DNA from: Flavobacterium sp.
GTDB taxonomy: Bacteria > Bacteroidota > Bacteroidia > Flavobacteriales > Flavobacteriaceae
Direction of reading: 5' to 3'
NCBI GenBank assembly: GCA_012837155.1
Contig: CP051546.1
Location: 225,338 to 280,473, forward strand
Length of the DNA: 55,136 nt
Shown here piece after piece: positions 38,118 to 46,392 of the stretch. The notes beneath the pieces are model-generated. The model was not told where the DNA came from. It saw only the letters and a list, made by a program, of their open reading frames with translations, and ran no database searches. Positions within the stretch are counted from its first letter, which is position 1. Each line of letters begins with the position of its first letter. The translations under genes were made by a program, and so were the position numbers.

Positions 38118-38556
38118 TTAACCTGCTATTATGGTTTTATAATGATCTTTTATAATTTCATTTGTTATCAAACTTTCAAATTTATTAACAGTCAAATCCC
38201 AAGGTGTTCCTTTTTGATGCGTTAAATTAGATAAATCAAAACCATTACATTTTCCGTATTTGTTATATACGAAATCTAATAGTTTGTGAATGTCTTCATT
38301 GGAGTCAAACAAGATTTTTTCTCCCGGGGCATAGACTAGATTGTCTACTTTTAACTGAAAATATAATTCCGGAATGACTGGGCCGTATTGCCATGCCTGT
38401 ACACCTTCTTTTATTAAAGGATTATCAGTTAATGCCAAGTAAAAACCGTGACTAATATAAACCAGTTTTTAATACTTTCATAACATCTTCCTTCATCGAT
38501 TTGTCTTTTTGAAGATACCAATTGGCTATGACAGAAGCGTGAAATTGAGTGTCCAT
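38118..38556 (-). CDS. Panacea (DUF4065) antitoxin-like protein, one frameshift
   Basis: About 145 residues. HASVIANWYLQKDKSMKED, then (after removing one A from the A run near 38458) MKVLKLVYISHGFYLALTDN, PLIKEGVQAWQYGPVIPELYFQL and KCNGFDLSNLTHQKGTPW: the helical Panacea core with its YGPV signature. This domain neutralises many unrelated toxins. Start chosen at 38556 (MDTQFHASV); the frame open upstream runs through the repeat array and is not coding. The promoter and repeat array lie directly upstream. Confidence 0.8.
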
Positions 38557-38585
38557 TATATATGTTTTACATTGTTTATACGTGG

Positions 38586-38593
38586 CAAATATA
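38586..38593 (-). promoter_or_regulatory. Candidate -7 box of the Panacea operon
   Basis: Reads TATATTTG on the minus strand (consensus TAnnTTTG), 30 bases before the ATG at 38556. It touches the first unit of the repeat array, whose next units cover the -33 region, so a protein bound to the array would block this promoter. Confidence 0.6.
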
Positions 38594-38594
38594 A

Positions 38595-38748
38595 GTAAAC
38601 ACAAGTAAATAGCGGTAAACAATATGTTAAGATTATGTACAAATAGCAGTATATAGCAGTATACAACTGTATATAGAGGTGTAAACAGGTACAAACAGTT
38701 GTATATCGTTGTATACAACTTTATATACTGGTAAAAATGACGTAAACA
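38595..38748. repeat. Helically phased array of about 15 GTAWAYA units
   Basis: GTA-starting units (GTAAACA, GTAAATA, GTATATA, GTATACA, GTACAAA) begin at 38595, 38605, 38615, 38626 (GTTA), 38637, 38649, 38659, 38669, 38681, 38689, 38701, 38711, 38721 (degenerate), 38731 and 38742. Mean spacing is 10.5 bases, one DNA turn, so all units face the same side. It lies between the Panacea promoter and terminator 2 and holds no gene. Operator or DNA-bending role is inferred. Confidence 0.75.
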
Positions 38749-38768
38749 TTCGGAACTATTTTAAGCAT

Positions 38769-38800
38769 AAAAAAACCGTCTGAATTTCAGACGGTTTTTT
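38769..38800. terminator. Terminator 2 of the matched pair around the cargo island
   Basis: AAAAAACCGTCTGAA and TTCAGACGGTTTTTT form a 15-bp stem, the same core as at 37761-37787. It ends the minus-strand transcript from the SPFH gene (38821). Confidence 0.85.
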
Positions 38801-38820
38801 AGATTATTGATTTAAGATGT

Positions 38821-39603
38821 TTAATCTACATCCTTAAATAAAGTCGGTGCATTTCCGTAAAGAGGTGTTTCTCCATCCCATTTGGCAATAAATTGCTGTT
38901 GTATCAACATTGGGGTTAAGGATTGTAATTTCAATTCGTTGGCTTCTTTTTCCGCCCTTGCTTGGATTAATAACTTCTTGGCTTGTGCTTCGGCAACCTT
39001 CAATTGATTCTCAACCATCATGGCCTCTTGTACCGCTTGATTTTTGGAATTTACAGCATTTACAATCGTTTGTGGGTATTTTAATCCGCTTGTCAATTGT
39101 TCTAAAAAGAAACCTTCTTTTTCTAAAACTTTTTGCAAAGTGACTTGTACGTCAGTTTCAAACTTCTCACGGTTACTTACAATTTCATCCGTAGTGTATT
39201 TGTTCATTTGAAGTCTGAAAGCATCTTTTACGTAGTTAAAAATGGTCGTTTGGGTTACTTCCTCCAAGTCTTTTCTATACTTCTGAAATATTTTAGGTGA
39301 ATTCCCTCTTGTAACTCCAAATGATAATGTTGGGTCTACAGTAAACGAACTTCCGTCTTTTGCATTTACCGTAAAGGCTTTATAATCGACCGTTTGTACA
39401 AATGTGGGATATTGTTCCACATCTTCCGTCCAAGGGTTGTAAAAGACACGTCCCGTAACCAAGGATACATCCTGTACCCCTTTGTCTGTACCGTATTGTT
39501 TGATAAGGATTCCATCATAACCTGCGTCAATTCTTGTGCAAGAAACGGGTAAAAATAATACTGCCACTGCTGCTACTGCGATAATTAAAATAACTTTTTT
39601 CAT
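38821..39603 (-). CDS. SPFH/Band 7 (prohibitin-like) membrane protein
   Basis: 260 residues, intact. N-terminal membrane or lipoprotein signal (MKKVILIIAVAAVAVLFLPVSC), then the SPFH domain (IDAGYDGILIKQYGTDKGVQ, later AFTVNAKDGSSFTVDPTLSF and KYTTDEIVSNREKFE) and a coiled C-terminus (AQAKKLLIQARAEKEANELK). SPFH proteins scaffold membrane microdomains and proteases. In a prophage it may be a lysogenic cargo gene acting on the membrane; no direct evidence. Upstream of the Panacea island, same strand. Confidence 0.85.
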   Translation of the reverse strand: MKKVILIIAVAAVAVLFLPVSCTRIDAGYDGILIKQYGTDKGVQDVSLVTGRVFYNPWTEDVEQYPTFVQTVDYKAFTVNAKDGSSFTVDPTLSFGVTRGNSPKIFQKYRKDLEEVTQTTIFNYVKDAFRLQMNKYTTDEIVSNREKFETDVQVTLQKVLEKEGFFLEQLTSGLKYPQTIVNAVNSKNQAVQEAMMVENQLKVAEAQAKKLLIQARAEKEANELKLQSLTPMLIQQQFIAKWDGETPLYGNAPTLFKDVD

Positions 39604-39604
39604 T

Positions 39605-39796
39605 TTACTTTGTTTTAAATTGTTTGATAATAAATTGGATTAATAAATAGTTTAAAATAGCGGCTATACAAAATAGGATTATACCTAATAGCACCGCTAT
39701 GTCCGAAGGCTGTCGCATTAAATCAAAAATGAGATTGATCGTTAAAATCTCACTGAACAGGATAATGGGACTGCCAAAAATCAATGCTTTTTTCAT
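39605..39796 (-). CDS. Small two-helix membrane protein
   Basis: 63 residues: LIFGSPIILFSEILTINLIFD and AVLLGIILFCIAAILNYLL are two membrane helices, with a lysine-rich C-terminus. Directly before the SPFH gene (one base apart), so the two probably act together. Not recognised. Confidence 0.55.
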   Translation of the reverse strand: MKKALIFGSPIILFSEILTINLIFDLMRQPSDIAVLLGIILFCIAAILNYLLIQFIIKQFKTK

Positions 39797-39814
39797 GTTT
39801 TCATAATTAAGTGT

Positions 39815-40039
39815 TTAAGTGTTAAAATTTTCATTGTTTTCTAATCTTTCGATTTTGTTTTGTTTGTATTGAATAAGTCTTTTTAGCCGCTCAATTTCTT
39901 TGCGCTGTTCAATATGGCTATCAAGTGTGAAAAACAGAATTTCGGGGACTGCTTTAAAACCTTGCTCCAGCGCAACGATTTCCAGTTGTTTACGTTGCTT
40001 TTCCGTGAAGCTTCGTATGTAGGTGCTTTTCTTTATCAT
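39815..40039 (-). CDS. Small coiled-coil protein
   Basis: 74 residues. The N-terminus (STYIRSFTEKQRKQLEIVALEQG) resembles short DNA-binding or adaptor proteins of phages; the C-terminus is a coiled coil (EIERLKRLIQYKQNKIERLE). Unknown function, early region. Confidence 0.5.
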   Translation of the reverse strand: MIKKSTYIRSFTEKQRKQLEIVALEQGFKAVPEILFFTLDSHIEQRKEIERLKRLIQYKQNKIERLENNENFNT

Positions 40040-40078
40040 AACTTGTTATTGAAATGTAGATTTTTTAAAGACAGGCTC

Positions 40079-40396
40079 TTATTCCGTAACCATCGTCATG
40101 TATAGCTCCCGGACTTTCTTTCTAAGGGCAGCATATTCAGCTTTGACAACTTCCAATTCTTTGGTTGATGGGATTTCTTGAAAAGGTTCCTGCTCTTTCT
40201 TTTCTATCAAAAAATCAGTTTCCTTGAAAATCGTCATTTGCTCCTCTTTTTTGATGCTTAATTTATCAAGCCAATCTCTCTGAATATGTGTCGGGTTAAA
40301 ATTGTATCTAAACCCCATTAAATCCCCTTTAAAATCAAATATAAAAGTCATTGCACCTTTGGATTTAATCCCGGTAATTGTGTAGATGATTTCCAT
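40079..40396 (-). CDS. Hypothetical early protein
   Basis: 105 residues. A beta-rich start (IIYTITGIKSKGAMTFIFDF, then GDLMGFRYNFNPTHIQRDWLD) and a helical end (ELEVVKAEYAALRKKVRELYM). Three bases from the next gene, so in operon. Not recognised. Confidence 0.5.
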   Translation of the reverse strand: MEIIYTITGIKSKGAMTFIFDFKGDLMGFRYNFNPTHIQRDWLDKLSIKKEEQMTIFKETDFLIEKKEQEPFQEIPSTKELEVVKAEYAALRKKVRELYMTMVTE

Positions 40397-40398
40397 TT

Positions 40399-40734
40399 TT
40401 AAATTATTTTAGAGTCAATTTCATTTTTCAACTTGTCTAGGATAGTCCTGTAATAAGTATCGTTTACGGTATTTATCATATCTACAATGATTTGATGTAA
40501 AACCTCGGCTTCATTGAATTTTAAAGTCATTTTAAAGCCGTTTTTTTTCTTAACAAGGTTTCCGCTTTTTATGATTGACTTACGTTTATTCATAAATTTA
40601 TCGGCAATATTGTAGGCAATGCACCTTATTTTGTTTTCACTGACATTAATCGTTGGCTTCAAATCATACACTTGATGTGTGAGTATCGAAACTGCCGAAA
40701 TTTGGTCGTAAGAAAGTTTTAGATCTATTTTCAT
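40399..40734 (-). CDS. Hypothetical early protein
   Basis: 111 residues, intact: starts MKIDLKLSYDQISAVSILTHQ, ends LDKLKNEIDSKII. It overlaps the DUF2786-like gene by four bases (ATGA), so translation is coupled. No domain recognised. Confidence 0.5.
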   Translation of the reverse strand: MKIDLKLSYDQISAVSILTHQVYDLKPTINVSENKIRCIAYNIADKFMNKRKSIIKSGNLVKKKNGFKMTLKFNEAEVLHQIIVDMINTVNDTYYRTILDKLKNEIDSKII

Positions 40735-41336
40735 GCTTCGAGATATAAACCAGTTGTCACCTGTGTTTTATAATCACCTCCTTTTACACCTTTTAAGGCT
40801 TCTAAATCCCTTTTCTCTTTCAGACTTAATTCAGAGTAATCGATTTGTTTAACCTCTCCAACTATATAAAGTTTACTGGCGATAATGTATCGACTGAAAA
40901 ACACTTCTTGAAGTTCAGCTCTGCGTTTGTTTTTGGTTTTAGTACTTCTGCAACGCTTAATCTGCGGTAATACAAATTCATTGTATTGCGTTTTCATGTG
41001 TCGTTTGAAGTATTCATAAGCCGTGGAAATAACGACATAATCAAGATATTCCAGTCTCAAAACCAACTCACGTGAGCCTGTGGTTCTGCGGTACCCATTG
41101 GTTTTTTTGTCAGGCAAAAAATAATGAGCCAACTGGGAGACAAGCCATAAATCCAAATTATTGGCGTACTTGAAGCTGTAATTTTTCTGTTTGATGGCTT
41201 CCATATCGGACATTGACAAATTGTGTTTTTTCATCAATCGGTCAAGAGCCTGTTTGGCTGCTTCTTTTTCGCCATCCACGCCACGGTTTACCAATTCGTA
41301 AACCTTTGCTATCTTGATTCTTGTTTCGTCTGTCAT
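40731..41336 (-). CDS. DUF2786-like protein
   Basis: 201 residues, intact. IAKVYELVNRGVDGEKEAAKQALDRLMKKHNLSMSDMEAIK is the DUF2786 helical pattern, common in phages. The C-terminal part is basic (KRCRSTKTKNKRRAELQ) and may bind nucleic acid. Follows the DUF3850 gene by two bases. Confidence 0.7.
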   Translation of the reverse strand: MTDETRIKIAKVYELVNRGVDGEKEAAKQALDRLMKKHNLSMSDMEAIKQKNYSFKYANNLDLWLVSQLAHYFLPDKKTNGYRRTTGSRELVLRLEYLDYVVISTAYEYFKRHMKTQYNEFVLPQIKRCRSTKTKNKRRAELQEVFFSRYIIASKLYIVGEVKQIDYSELSLKEKRDLEALKGVKGGDYKTQVTTGLYLEA

Positions 41337-41338
41337 TA

Positions 41339-41590
41339 TTATAAGGGTTTTATGATTTGCAGTACAACATAATCAGGCTTTAGCCCATCAACATTTTTTA
41401 AAATATAGTCCACCTTTCTCGTTACTGAATTACCCGTGCGTTTTTGCGTTTCAGAGTCAAATTCATTCAATATCAAAAGGTCATTCACCTGATAGTTTCG
41501 GTCGTTTTTTCGTACTTCAACCTTTTTCAAACCCAGTACCACATCTTTATAATATTTCGGGAGTATTTTTAATTCGTGTGTCATAATCAA
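41339..41590 (-). CDS. DUF3850 (ASCH-like) protein
   Basis: 83 residues, intact. HELKILPKYYKDVVLGLKKVEVRKNDRNYQVNDLLILNEF is the DUF3850 signature, part of the ASCH/PUA-like superfamily thought to bind RNA. Overlaps the next gene by four bases. Early operon. Confidence 0.82.
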   Translation of the reverse strand: MIMTHELKILPKYYKDVVLGLKKVEVRKNDRNYQVNDLLILNEFDSETQKRTGNSVTRKVDYILKNVDGLKPDYVVLQIIKPL

Positions 41591-41814
41591 TCAAATAATT
41601 CGGGTTGTTGTAGTCGTATTTCGGCTATTTTTTTCAATTCACGTTCAGCAGGTATGCCTAAATATTCATCAAAAGTTCGTTTTGAGATATGGTAATGACT
41701 TTTTACCATATTCTCATAGATATAGGTATTTGAAGCACCTTTTTTTTGATGTTCTTTGGTGAGCTGCTGGATTTCCAAAACCCGCAGGTAAAAGTTTTTT
41801 TTATTGTAAGCCAT
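41587..41814 (-). CDS. Small hypothetical early protein
   Basis: 75 residues from the start MAYNKKNFYLRVLEIQQLTKE; a longer start at 41850 exists but crosses a likely hairpin. SNTYIYENMVKSHYHISKRTFDEYLG may form a helix-turn-helix. The ending LQQPELFD is followed by the DUF3850 gene. Unknown function. Confidence 0.55.
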   Translation of the reverse strand: MAYNKKNFYLRVLEIQQLTKEHQKKGASNTYIYENMVKSHYHISKRTFDEYLGIPAERELKKIAEIRLQQPELFD

Positions 41815-41846
41815 ACGATTTTTTATTACTTTTGCATTTCTCAGGT

Positions 41847-41885
41847 GCAAAGTCCAAGTCGTTTCGTATGGCTTGGATTTTCTTT
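41847..41885. terminator. Hairpin with T run between two early genes
   Basis: TCCAAG and CTTGGA close a hairpin at about 41849-41874, followed on the plus strand by TTTTCTTTTTT. Could attenuate between the 41887-42342 gene and the genes below it, or be a minor structure. Confidence 0.4.
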
Positions 41886-41886
41886 T

Positions 41887-42342
41887 TTAGTTCTCCGTTG
41901 GTTTTTGCAATCCAAACTGATTCCAATAGGCTTTTGTACCTGTTTTTTGTGCCGATTTCTTGTTGTTGTCTTCCAAAGCCCTGAATTGTCTAATCAAAGT
42001 ATCCAATTCGTCCAAATCACATAGATTTAAAGACTTTTTAACGACACTTGAATGCAGCATGAAGTGATTGAAAGTGTCCCAATCGTTGGGGCTTTTAATA
42101 CCTGTCCTTGTGGCAATAGTTAAAACCACAGACCTTTTCTTCTTTTTTTCATCTTCTGTTTTGGCTTTAGCCTTATTAAACTCATTCAACAACGATTCAC
42201 ACAACTCTATCAATTCATCGTTTTCCAAATCTTTAGACGATTGAGTTCTACCCGAAGTCCAAGCATAAATCCTTTGGTGACGTTGATCGGTGGTAACACC
42301 TAATTTTGTAAAAAGGGTCTGCAATTGTTTTACTGTTGCCAT
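41887..42342 (-). CDS. Early regulator-like protein, Mu gp16-like by place
   Basis: 151 residues, intact. TVKQLQTLFTKLGVTTDQRHQRIYAWTSGRTQSSKDLENDEL, then RSVVLTIATRTGIKSPNDWD resembles the helical layout of Mu gp16/DUF1018, which lies among the early genes of Mu-like phages. The match is by layout and place, not by a firm motif. Confidence 0.5.
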   Translation of the reverse strand: MATVKQLQTLFTKLGVTTDQRHQRIYAWTSGRTQSSKDLENDELIELCESLLNEFNKAKAKTEDEKKKKRSVVLTIATRTGIKSPNDWDTFNHFMLHSSVVKKSLNLCDLDELDTLIRQFRALEDNNKKSAQKTGTKAYWNQFGLQKPTEN

Positions 42343-42370
42343 GGTTAAATAATTAAAAGATTAAAAATTT

Positions 42371-42419
42371 GCTCCCGCCCGGGACTCGAAACCGGGTGTG
42401 TGCCTCTAGGGATTTTGAG
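42371..42419 (-). other. tRNA 3'-half-like element, copy 1
   Basis: On the minus strand: CTCAAAATCCCTAG (like an anticodon loop and stem), a short spacer, then CCCGGTTTCGAGTCCCGGG (like a T arm) and CGGGAGCA (like an acceptor 3' strand). Taking out one T and one C, both in runs, gives a perfect T arm with loop TTCGAGT. No matching 5' half exists: the upstream bases are the end of the DUF3164 gene. A similar element is at 48087-48124. Confidence 0.4.
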
Positions 42420-42420
42420 A

Positions 42421-43086
42421 TTATTTTATACTGAAAGAGAACTCTACTCGTTTGGGTATTCCGTTTTCTTTGGCTACTATTTTATAGCCTCTTGCATACA
42501 TACTTGTTCTAATGTCAATCAAAGCTTCGTCAATGATATTCATCCCTTCATTAAATAAATCGCTGTTAGCGCGGTTTCTCATGGTGTTCAATTCACGTAT
42601 TTTTTTAGGATTGTAATTTCCTTGTACATCTGTTTTTAAGGCGATATTTAGGAAGTCCATTAACAGTTTTTCATTTTCTGTTTGCCCAGCGAGAGACGAC
42701 ATGTACTCTTTTATTTTTTGAATTCCCGCACTTTCGGTTCCGTCAAATGTTGGTTTGATGTTCCAACCTATTTTGATGGAGGCAGAACCGTCTTTCTTGG
42801 TAAGCGTATGGGAGTCTTGTTCTGTCTTTTCAATTCCGAATGTTTCGCCTCGTGCCTCTATAATTGTTTCGGCCTCTGAAAATAATTTTAGGATAGCATC
42901 TTCAACCGATTCTTGAGAAGTAACAAAGAAATCCACATTGTTATCAATGACCTCTTCGGTTAGGACTTGTAAAGTTTCTTTATTGCTTTTCGCCTGCTCT
43001 TTTTCTTTTCGAGCTTCTTCTTTTAACTGTTTCAGCATATCTTTACGCTGGTCTGTGCTTAATTTACTTAAATCTACTGCTTCCAT
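42421..43086 (-). CDS. DUF3164 protein
   Basis: 221 residues, intact. The N-terminus is a charged helix (QLKEEARKEKEQAKSNKE); the C-terminal half has KEYMSSLAGQTENEKLLMDFLNIALKTDVQGNY, then KKIRELNTMRNRANSDLFNEGMNII, the DUF3164 pattern of Mu-like phages. Function unknown, early operon; four bases after the small gene upstream. Confidence 0.82.
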   Translation of the reverse strand: MEAVDLSKLSTDQRKDMLKQLKEEARKEKEQAKSNKETLQVLTEEVIDNNVDFFVTSQESVEDAILKLFSEAETIIEARGETFGIEKTEQDSHTLTKKDGSASIKIGWNIKPTFDGTESAGIQKIKEYMSSLAGQTENEKLLMDFLNIALKTDVQGNYNPKKIRELNTMRNRANSDLFNEGMNIIDEALIDIRTSMYARGYKIVAKENGIPKRVEFSFSIK

Positions 43087-43090
43087 AATT

Positions 43091-43267
43091 TTACTGTATT
43101 TGATATTGAATTTGATAATTGTATTTGTCTTTGAGTTCCTTTATATATCGGTTTTCCAACTCAAAATCGTGGGGAACATAAACCGTTTTTAGTGTTGCAC
43201 TGTAATCAAACAATTGCTTAATGTTTTGATGCAGTTTATAGCGGCGGCGTTGTTGTTTTTTAGTCAT
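43091..43267 (-). CDS. Small early protein
   Basis: 58 residues: starts MTKKQQRRRYKLHQNIKQLF, ends YQIQYQIQ. Basic N-terminus. Its ATG overlaps the stop of the frame above (TTATGACT) and it ends four bases before DUF3164, which supports a real gene. Not recognised. Confidence 0.5.
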   Translation of the reverse strand: MTKKQQRRRYKLHQNIKQLFDYSATLKTVYVPHDFELENRYIKELKDKYNYQIQYQIQ

Positions 43268-43391
43268 AACACCTTGATTTTTTCGAGTCCTCTAACCTCT
43301 AAATCGATTATTTTCTCTACATAAAAGGTTCGGGAACGTTCCGTTTTCGAATAATCAGCGTGTTTTGCGTTTTTGTGGTTCTTGAAGCCAA
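43264..43391 (-). CDS. Possible small early protein or shifted end of the gene above
   Basis: An open frame with no ATG reads GFKNHKNAKHADYSKTERS, then YVEKIIDLEVRGLEKIKVL and stops inside the next ATG. It overlaps the end of the 73-residue gene at 43355. It may be that gene continuing after an indel, or a separate small gene. Confidence 0.3.
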
Positions 43392-43576
43392 AAATTCAAT
43401 TCATTTATCTTGTTTTCGAGTTGATTTTTTGACATAAAAACAGGATTTCCGCTTGTAAAACTCATTCGATTATAAACTTTTTCGGCAATTGGTCCAGCGA
43501 AGCTAAAAACAGGTTTTCCAGTATTCGACAACAGGATTAATTGCCTTTTTTCGGGATTGTAAGTATGATTAGTCAT
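43355..43576 (-). CDS. Small hypothetical early protein
   Basis: 73 residues: starts MTNHTYNPEKRQLILLSNTGK, then VFSFAGPIAEKVYNRMSF. It overlaps the MuB-like gene by 8 bases, so it is co-translated. Unknown function. Confidence 0.5.
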   Translation of the reverse strand: MTNHTYNPEKRQLILLSNTGKPVFSFAGPIAEKVYNRMSFTSGNPVFMSKNQLENKINELNFWLQEPQKRKTR

Positions 43577-44483
43577 TTTGTTTGATTTTTAGAAGTTCAC
43601 GTTTTATAATTCGTTTTACACGGCGCATATCCTCAACAATCTTGAAACTTTGATTTTCGATTACCATTGAAACTGGTGTACATTCGATAAAAATAGCTTC
43701 CTGCAGTTTTTTGTCGCTGATTCCGTTCGCCTCACAAATCATTTTTACATCGTTTGCCGTTGCTCCGATTAAATGCTGGAATTTTCTACCAAAGCGACTA
43801 TCTATTTCATCATAACCTTTGGCTTGACTTCTAACCCCTTTTTTAATCTCTTTTTCGAGGTTTTCCGTTCCAACTATCACAACTCCAACCTTATCTTCTA
43901 ATGCGTTGTAGAAATCAATCAAAAAGCGCAAAGCAGGGGCTTTCAATTTGTCGGCTTCATCAATAATCAAAAGCGGTTTCTGAAATTCTCTTTTTATAAA
44001 AAACTCGATGACCATATCTCCCAATTTTGAGACTGAAACAACTCCTTTTGGAGCAGGAATACTCAAAGACTGGATAAGATTGGTTAAAAATTCTCTCTTC
44101 GCCCATTCTCTAGCTTGTATTCTATAGACCGCTTGGTCTGAGTTTTCGGCTACAAAAGCATCTATCGCTGCTGTTTTTCCGCTTCCTGCCTTGTGAGCTA
44201 TTGGAATAAAGAAGCTTTCGCTTTTTGCATCTCTAAAAATGGTTGTCATTTTTCTGTAATTGGTTGTTTCTGCAACTTGCCAACCCGCAAAATTCATATT
44301 CAGGGCGTGTGCCACTTTGAGCCACAACTCATCTTTTATCAAATCCCAAACCCCGTTAATCATATTGCTAACAGTCGCATTGGATACACCAAGCTTGATG
44401 CTCACTTTTTTGCCACTCGAAAAAGAAATTTCCGTTTTTAGGGCATTTACAATCTCATTCTTTTGTACATTTGTCATTGTCAA
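43569..44483 (-). CDS. AAA ATPase, Mu transposition protein B-like
   Basis: 304 residues, intact. N-terminal helix-turn-helix (KKVSIKLGVSNATVSNMINGVW), then an AAA/AAA+ domain with Walker A (IAHKAGSGKTAAID), Walker B (PLLIIDEADKLK) and a sensor region (GVVIVGTENLEKE), ending in a basic helical tail. MuB binds target DNA, delivers it to transposase A and protects the phage from self-insertion. It is directly downstream of transposase A, as in Mu. Confidence 0.88.
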   Translation of the reverse strand: MTMTNVQKNEIVNALKTEISFSSGKKVSIKLGVSNATVSNMINGVWDLIKDELWLKVAHALNMNFAGWQVAETTNYRKMTTIFRDAKSESFFIPIAHKAGSGKTAAIDAFVAENSDQAVYRIQAREWAKREFLTNLIQSLSIPAPKGVVSVSKLGDMVIEFFIKREFQKPLLIIDEADKLKAPALRFLIDFYNALEDKVGVVIVGTENLEKEIKKGVRSQAKGYDEIDSRFGRKFQHLIGATANDVKMICEANGISDKKLQEAIFIECTPVSMVIENQSFKIVEDMRRVKRIIKRELLKIKQND

Positions 44484-44972
44484 ACTTTTTAAGTGTTAAT
44501 AGTCATTTATTATTGATTTTAAAACAAAGTCGTTGTCGGTGTTGTAACCACTGCCAACGGCTTTTTTTATTGTCCTTGCAGCAAGCGGAATTCCTTCTTT
44601 AGGGATTGAACTACTCAAAAACAACGTTTCATTATATTCAGATTCCACTTTGTTGGTAAATCGTCCCATAAGCATTGACGTTTCGTCTGCAATGGCTGTT
44701 TTCTCAGCTAATTCCGCTTCTTTGCGTTCGTTTATCTCTTTAAGTCTTTGCTTTTCGACTGCTATTTTGTTATGCTCGGCTTGTGGTCCATATTGAACCG
44801 GCTTGTTAAATACATTCGCCTCGCCAAGGTGTACTAATAGATTTCCGTTTGGTTTGAATAGGTATACCGAACTCAAATCATTCAAATCATAACTCAATAT
44901 CACCTTATCTACTTTGCTATATATGTCATAATCCTCGACCTTATAGATGTATTCGATGTTGTGTATTTCGGT

Positions 44973-44980
44973 CTTTATTT
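44973..44980. repeat. 8-bp target duplication of the ISL3 element
   Basis: CTTTATTT here and at 46393-46400, an exact match and the usual ISL3 length. Confidence 0.93.
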
Positions 44981-46392
44981 GGCTCACATAAAAAAGTTGG
45001 GGAGAAGTTCTAAATTTGTCTAAAAAAACAAATGGATTTTTCAATTTTTTCTTCCTTTTTACCAGAAGGGCTATTGATACATTTTGATATTGTCGATTTC
45101 AAAGAGTTAGGAGATTTACATACAAAGAAAGACTGTTTATTCATTTATTTAGATGAGAAAAACATACTGCCAAATAATTATGATTTGAATGAATTTGAGT
45201 CAAAAGGATTCTACGAACGAACTTTAATTCAAGACTTTCCAATTAGAGGAAAGGCGGTTTATTTAGGCATTAGAAGGCGTCGATGGCGAAATAAATTTGA
45301 TAAATCAATAGAAGTTAAAAGTGATTATACTTTTATAGCAGAAGGTTCAAAATTGACCGTTGAACTTTCTGATTTTTAAAAGATACAGGTCGAGACCCGA
45401 GAAGATACGATAAGTAATATCGCCAGTTATTACGGAGTCAAAGCCAATTTATTGCAACGCCATTACAAGAAAAAAGTTAGTGGATTTAAGGATTGGGATC
45501 AGTTCAATCACTCCGAAGATTATTTGATTTATCCTCAGAATATAGGTGAAAATCTAGGAATTGATGAGTTAAGTTTGTCAAAAGGAGAACTCTATACCTT
45601 TGTAACCAATAAAAACGGTAGAGGCAAGAAAAAAACATTAGTAGCAGTTATAAAAGGCACTAAAAGTCAAGATATTATTGATGTTTTAAACAAAATTCCG
45701 TTAGAAAAAAAGGAAGTTGGTAAAGGAAATTACCCTTGATATGGCTAATAATATGCAATTGGCTTCAAGAATATGTTTTCCAGAAAGCAATTTGGTTACC
45801 GATCGTTTTCACGTAGTAAAGCTGGTAATGGAAGCCTTGCAACATCAAAGAATTAAGTTACGATGGGAAGCAATTGAAAAAGAAAATCAAGCCATTAAAA
45901 TAGCCAAAGAACAAGGAATTAAATATGTTCCTATCGTTTTTGAAAATGAGGACACTCCAAAACAATTATTAGCTAGAAGCCGTTATATTATTGCTAAAAA
46001 AACAAATGAATGGACTCCTAATCAGAAGGTAAGAGCCGAATTGTTATTCAAAATTTATCCACACTTACATCAAGCATATAAACACACTCTCGAGTTCAGG
46101 AACATCTATGAACAAACCTCAAAAGAATTAGCCAAAGAACAATTTTTAAACTGGATTGAAAAAACAAATTATTAAAATTAAATGATTTTAATACCGCAGC
46201 AAACAGCTTAAAATATCATTTAGAAACCATTTTAAACTTCTTCATCAAACGACATACAAATGCAAACGCAGAATCATTTAATTCTAAAATAAAACTCTTT
46301 AGAGCAAATCTAAGAGGTGTAGTTGATGTGAAATTCTTTCTATTCAGAATGGAAAAACTTTTTGCTTAATCCCCAAAAAAATTACGTGAGCC
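44981..46392 (+). mobile_element. ISL3-family element (ISAon1-like) inside transposase A
   Basis: 1412 bp with inverted ends starting GGCTCACATAA and, reversed, GGCTCACGTAA, both reaching TTGGGGA by about base 23. Flanked by CTTTATTT. It carries the two-part transposase. Confidence 0.92.
45032..46369 (+). CDS. ISL3 (ISAon1-type) transposase in two parts, with frameshifts
   Basis: Part 1 (45032-45379, 115 residues) is the ISAon1 N-terminal region protein (PEGLLIHFDIVDFKELGD). It ends at a TAA, and part 2 goes on in the same frame: SNIASYYGVKANLLQRHYKK, then LGIDELSLSKGELYTFVTNK and, after a shift near 45720, KEITLDMANNMQLASRICF (DDE core), FPESNLVTDRFHVVKLV and a last block SFNSKIKLFRANLRGV. 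Shifts near 45715 and 46175. Two-part organisation is normal for the ISAon1 group. Confidence 0.85.

Noticed and set aside
38557-38718. N-terminal extension of the Panacea gene (MYTTIYNCLYLF...)
   Set aside because: It is a translation of the repeat array; the family start is MDTQFHASV at 38556 behind a promoter box.
42371-42419. A complete tRNA gene
   Set aside because: Only anticodon-like, T-arm and acceptor 3' parts are present; the 5' half is replaced by the end of DUF3164.
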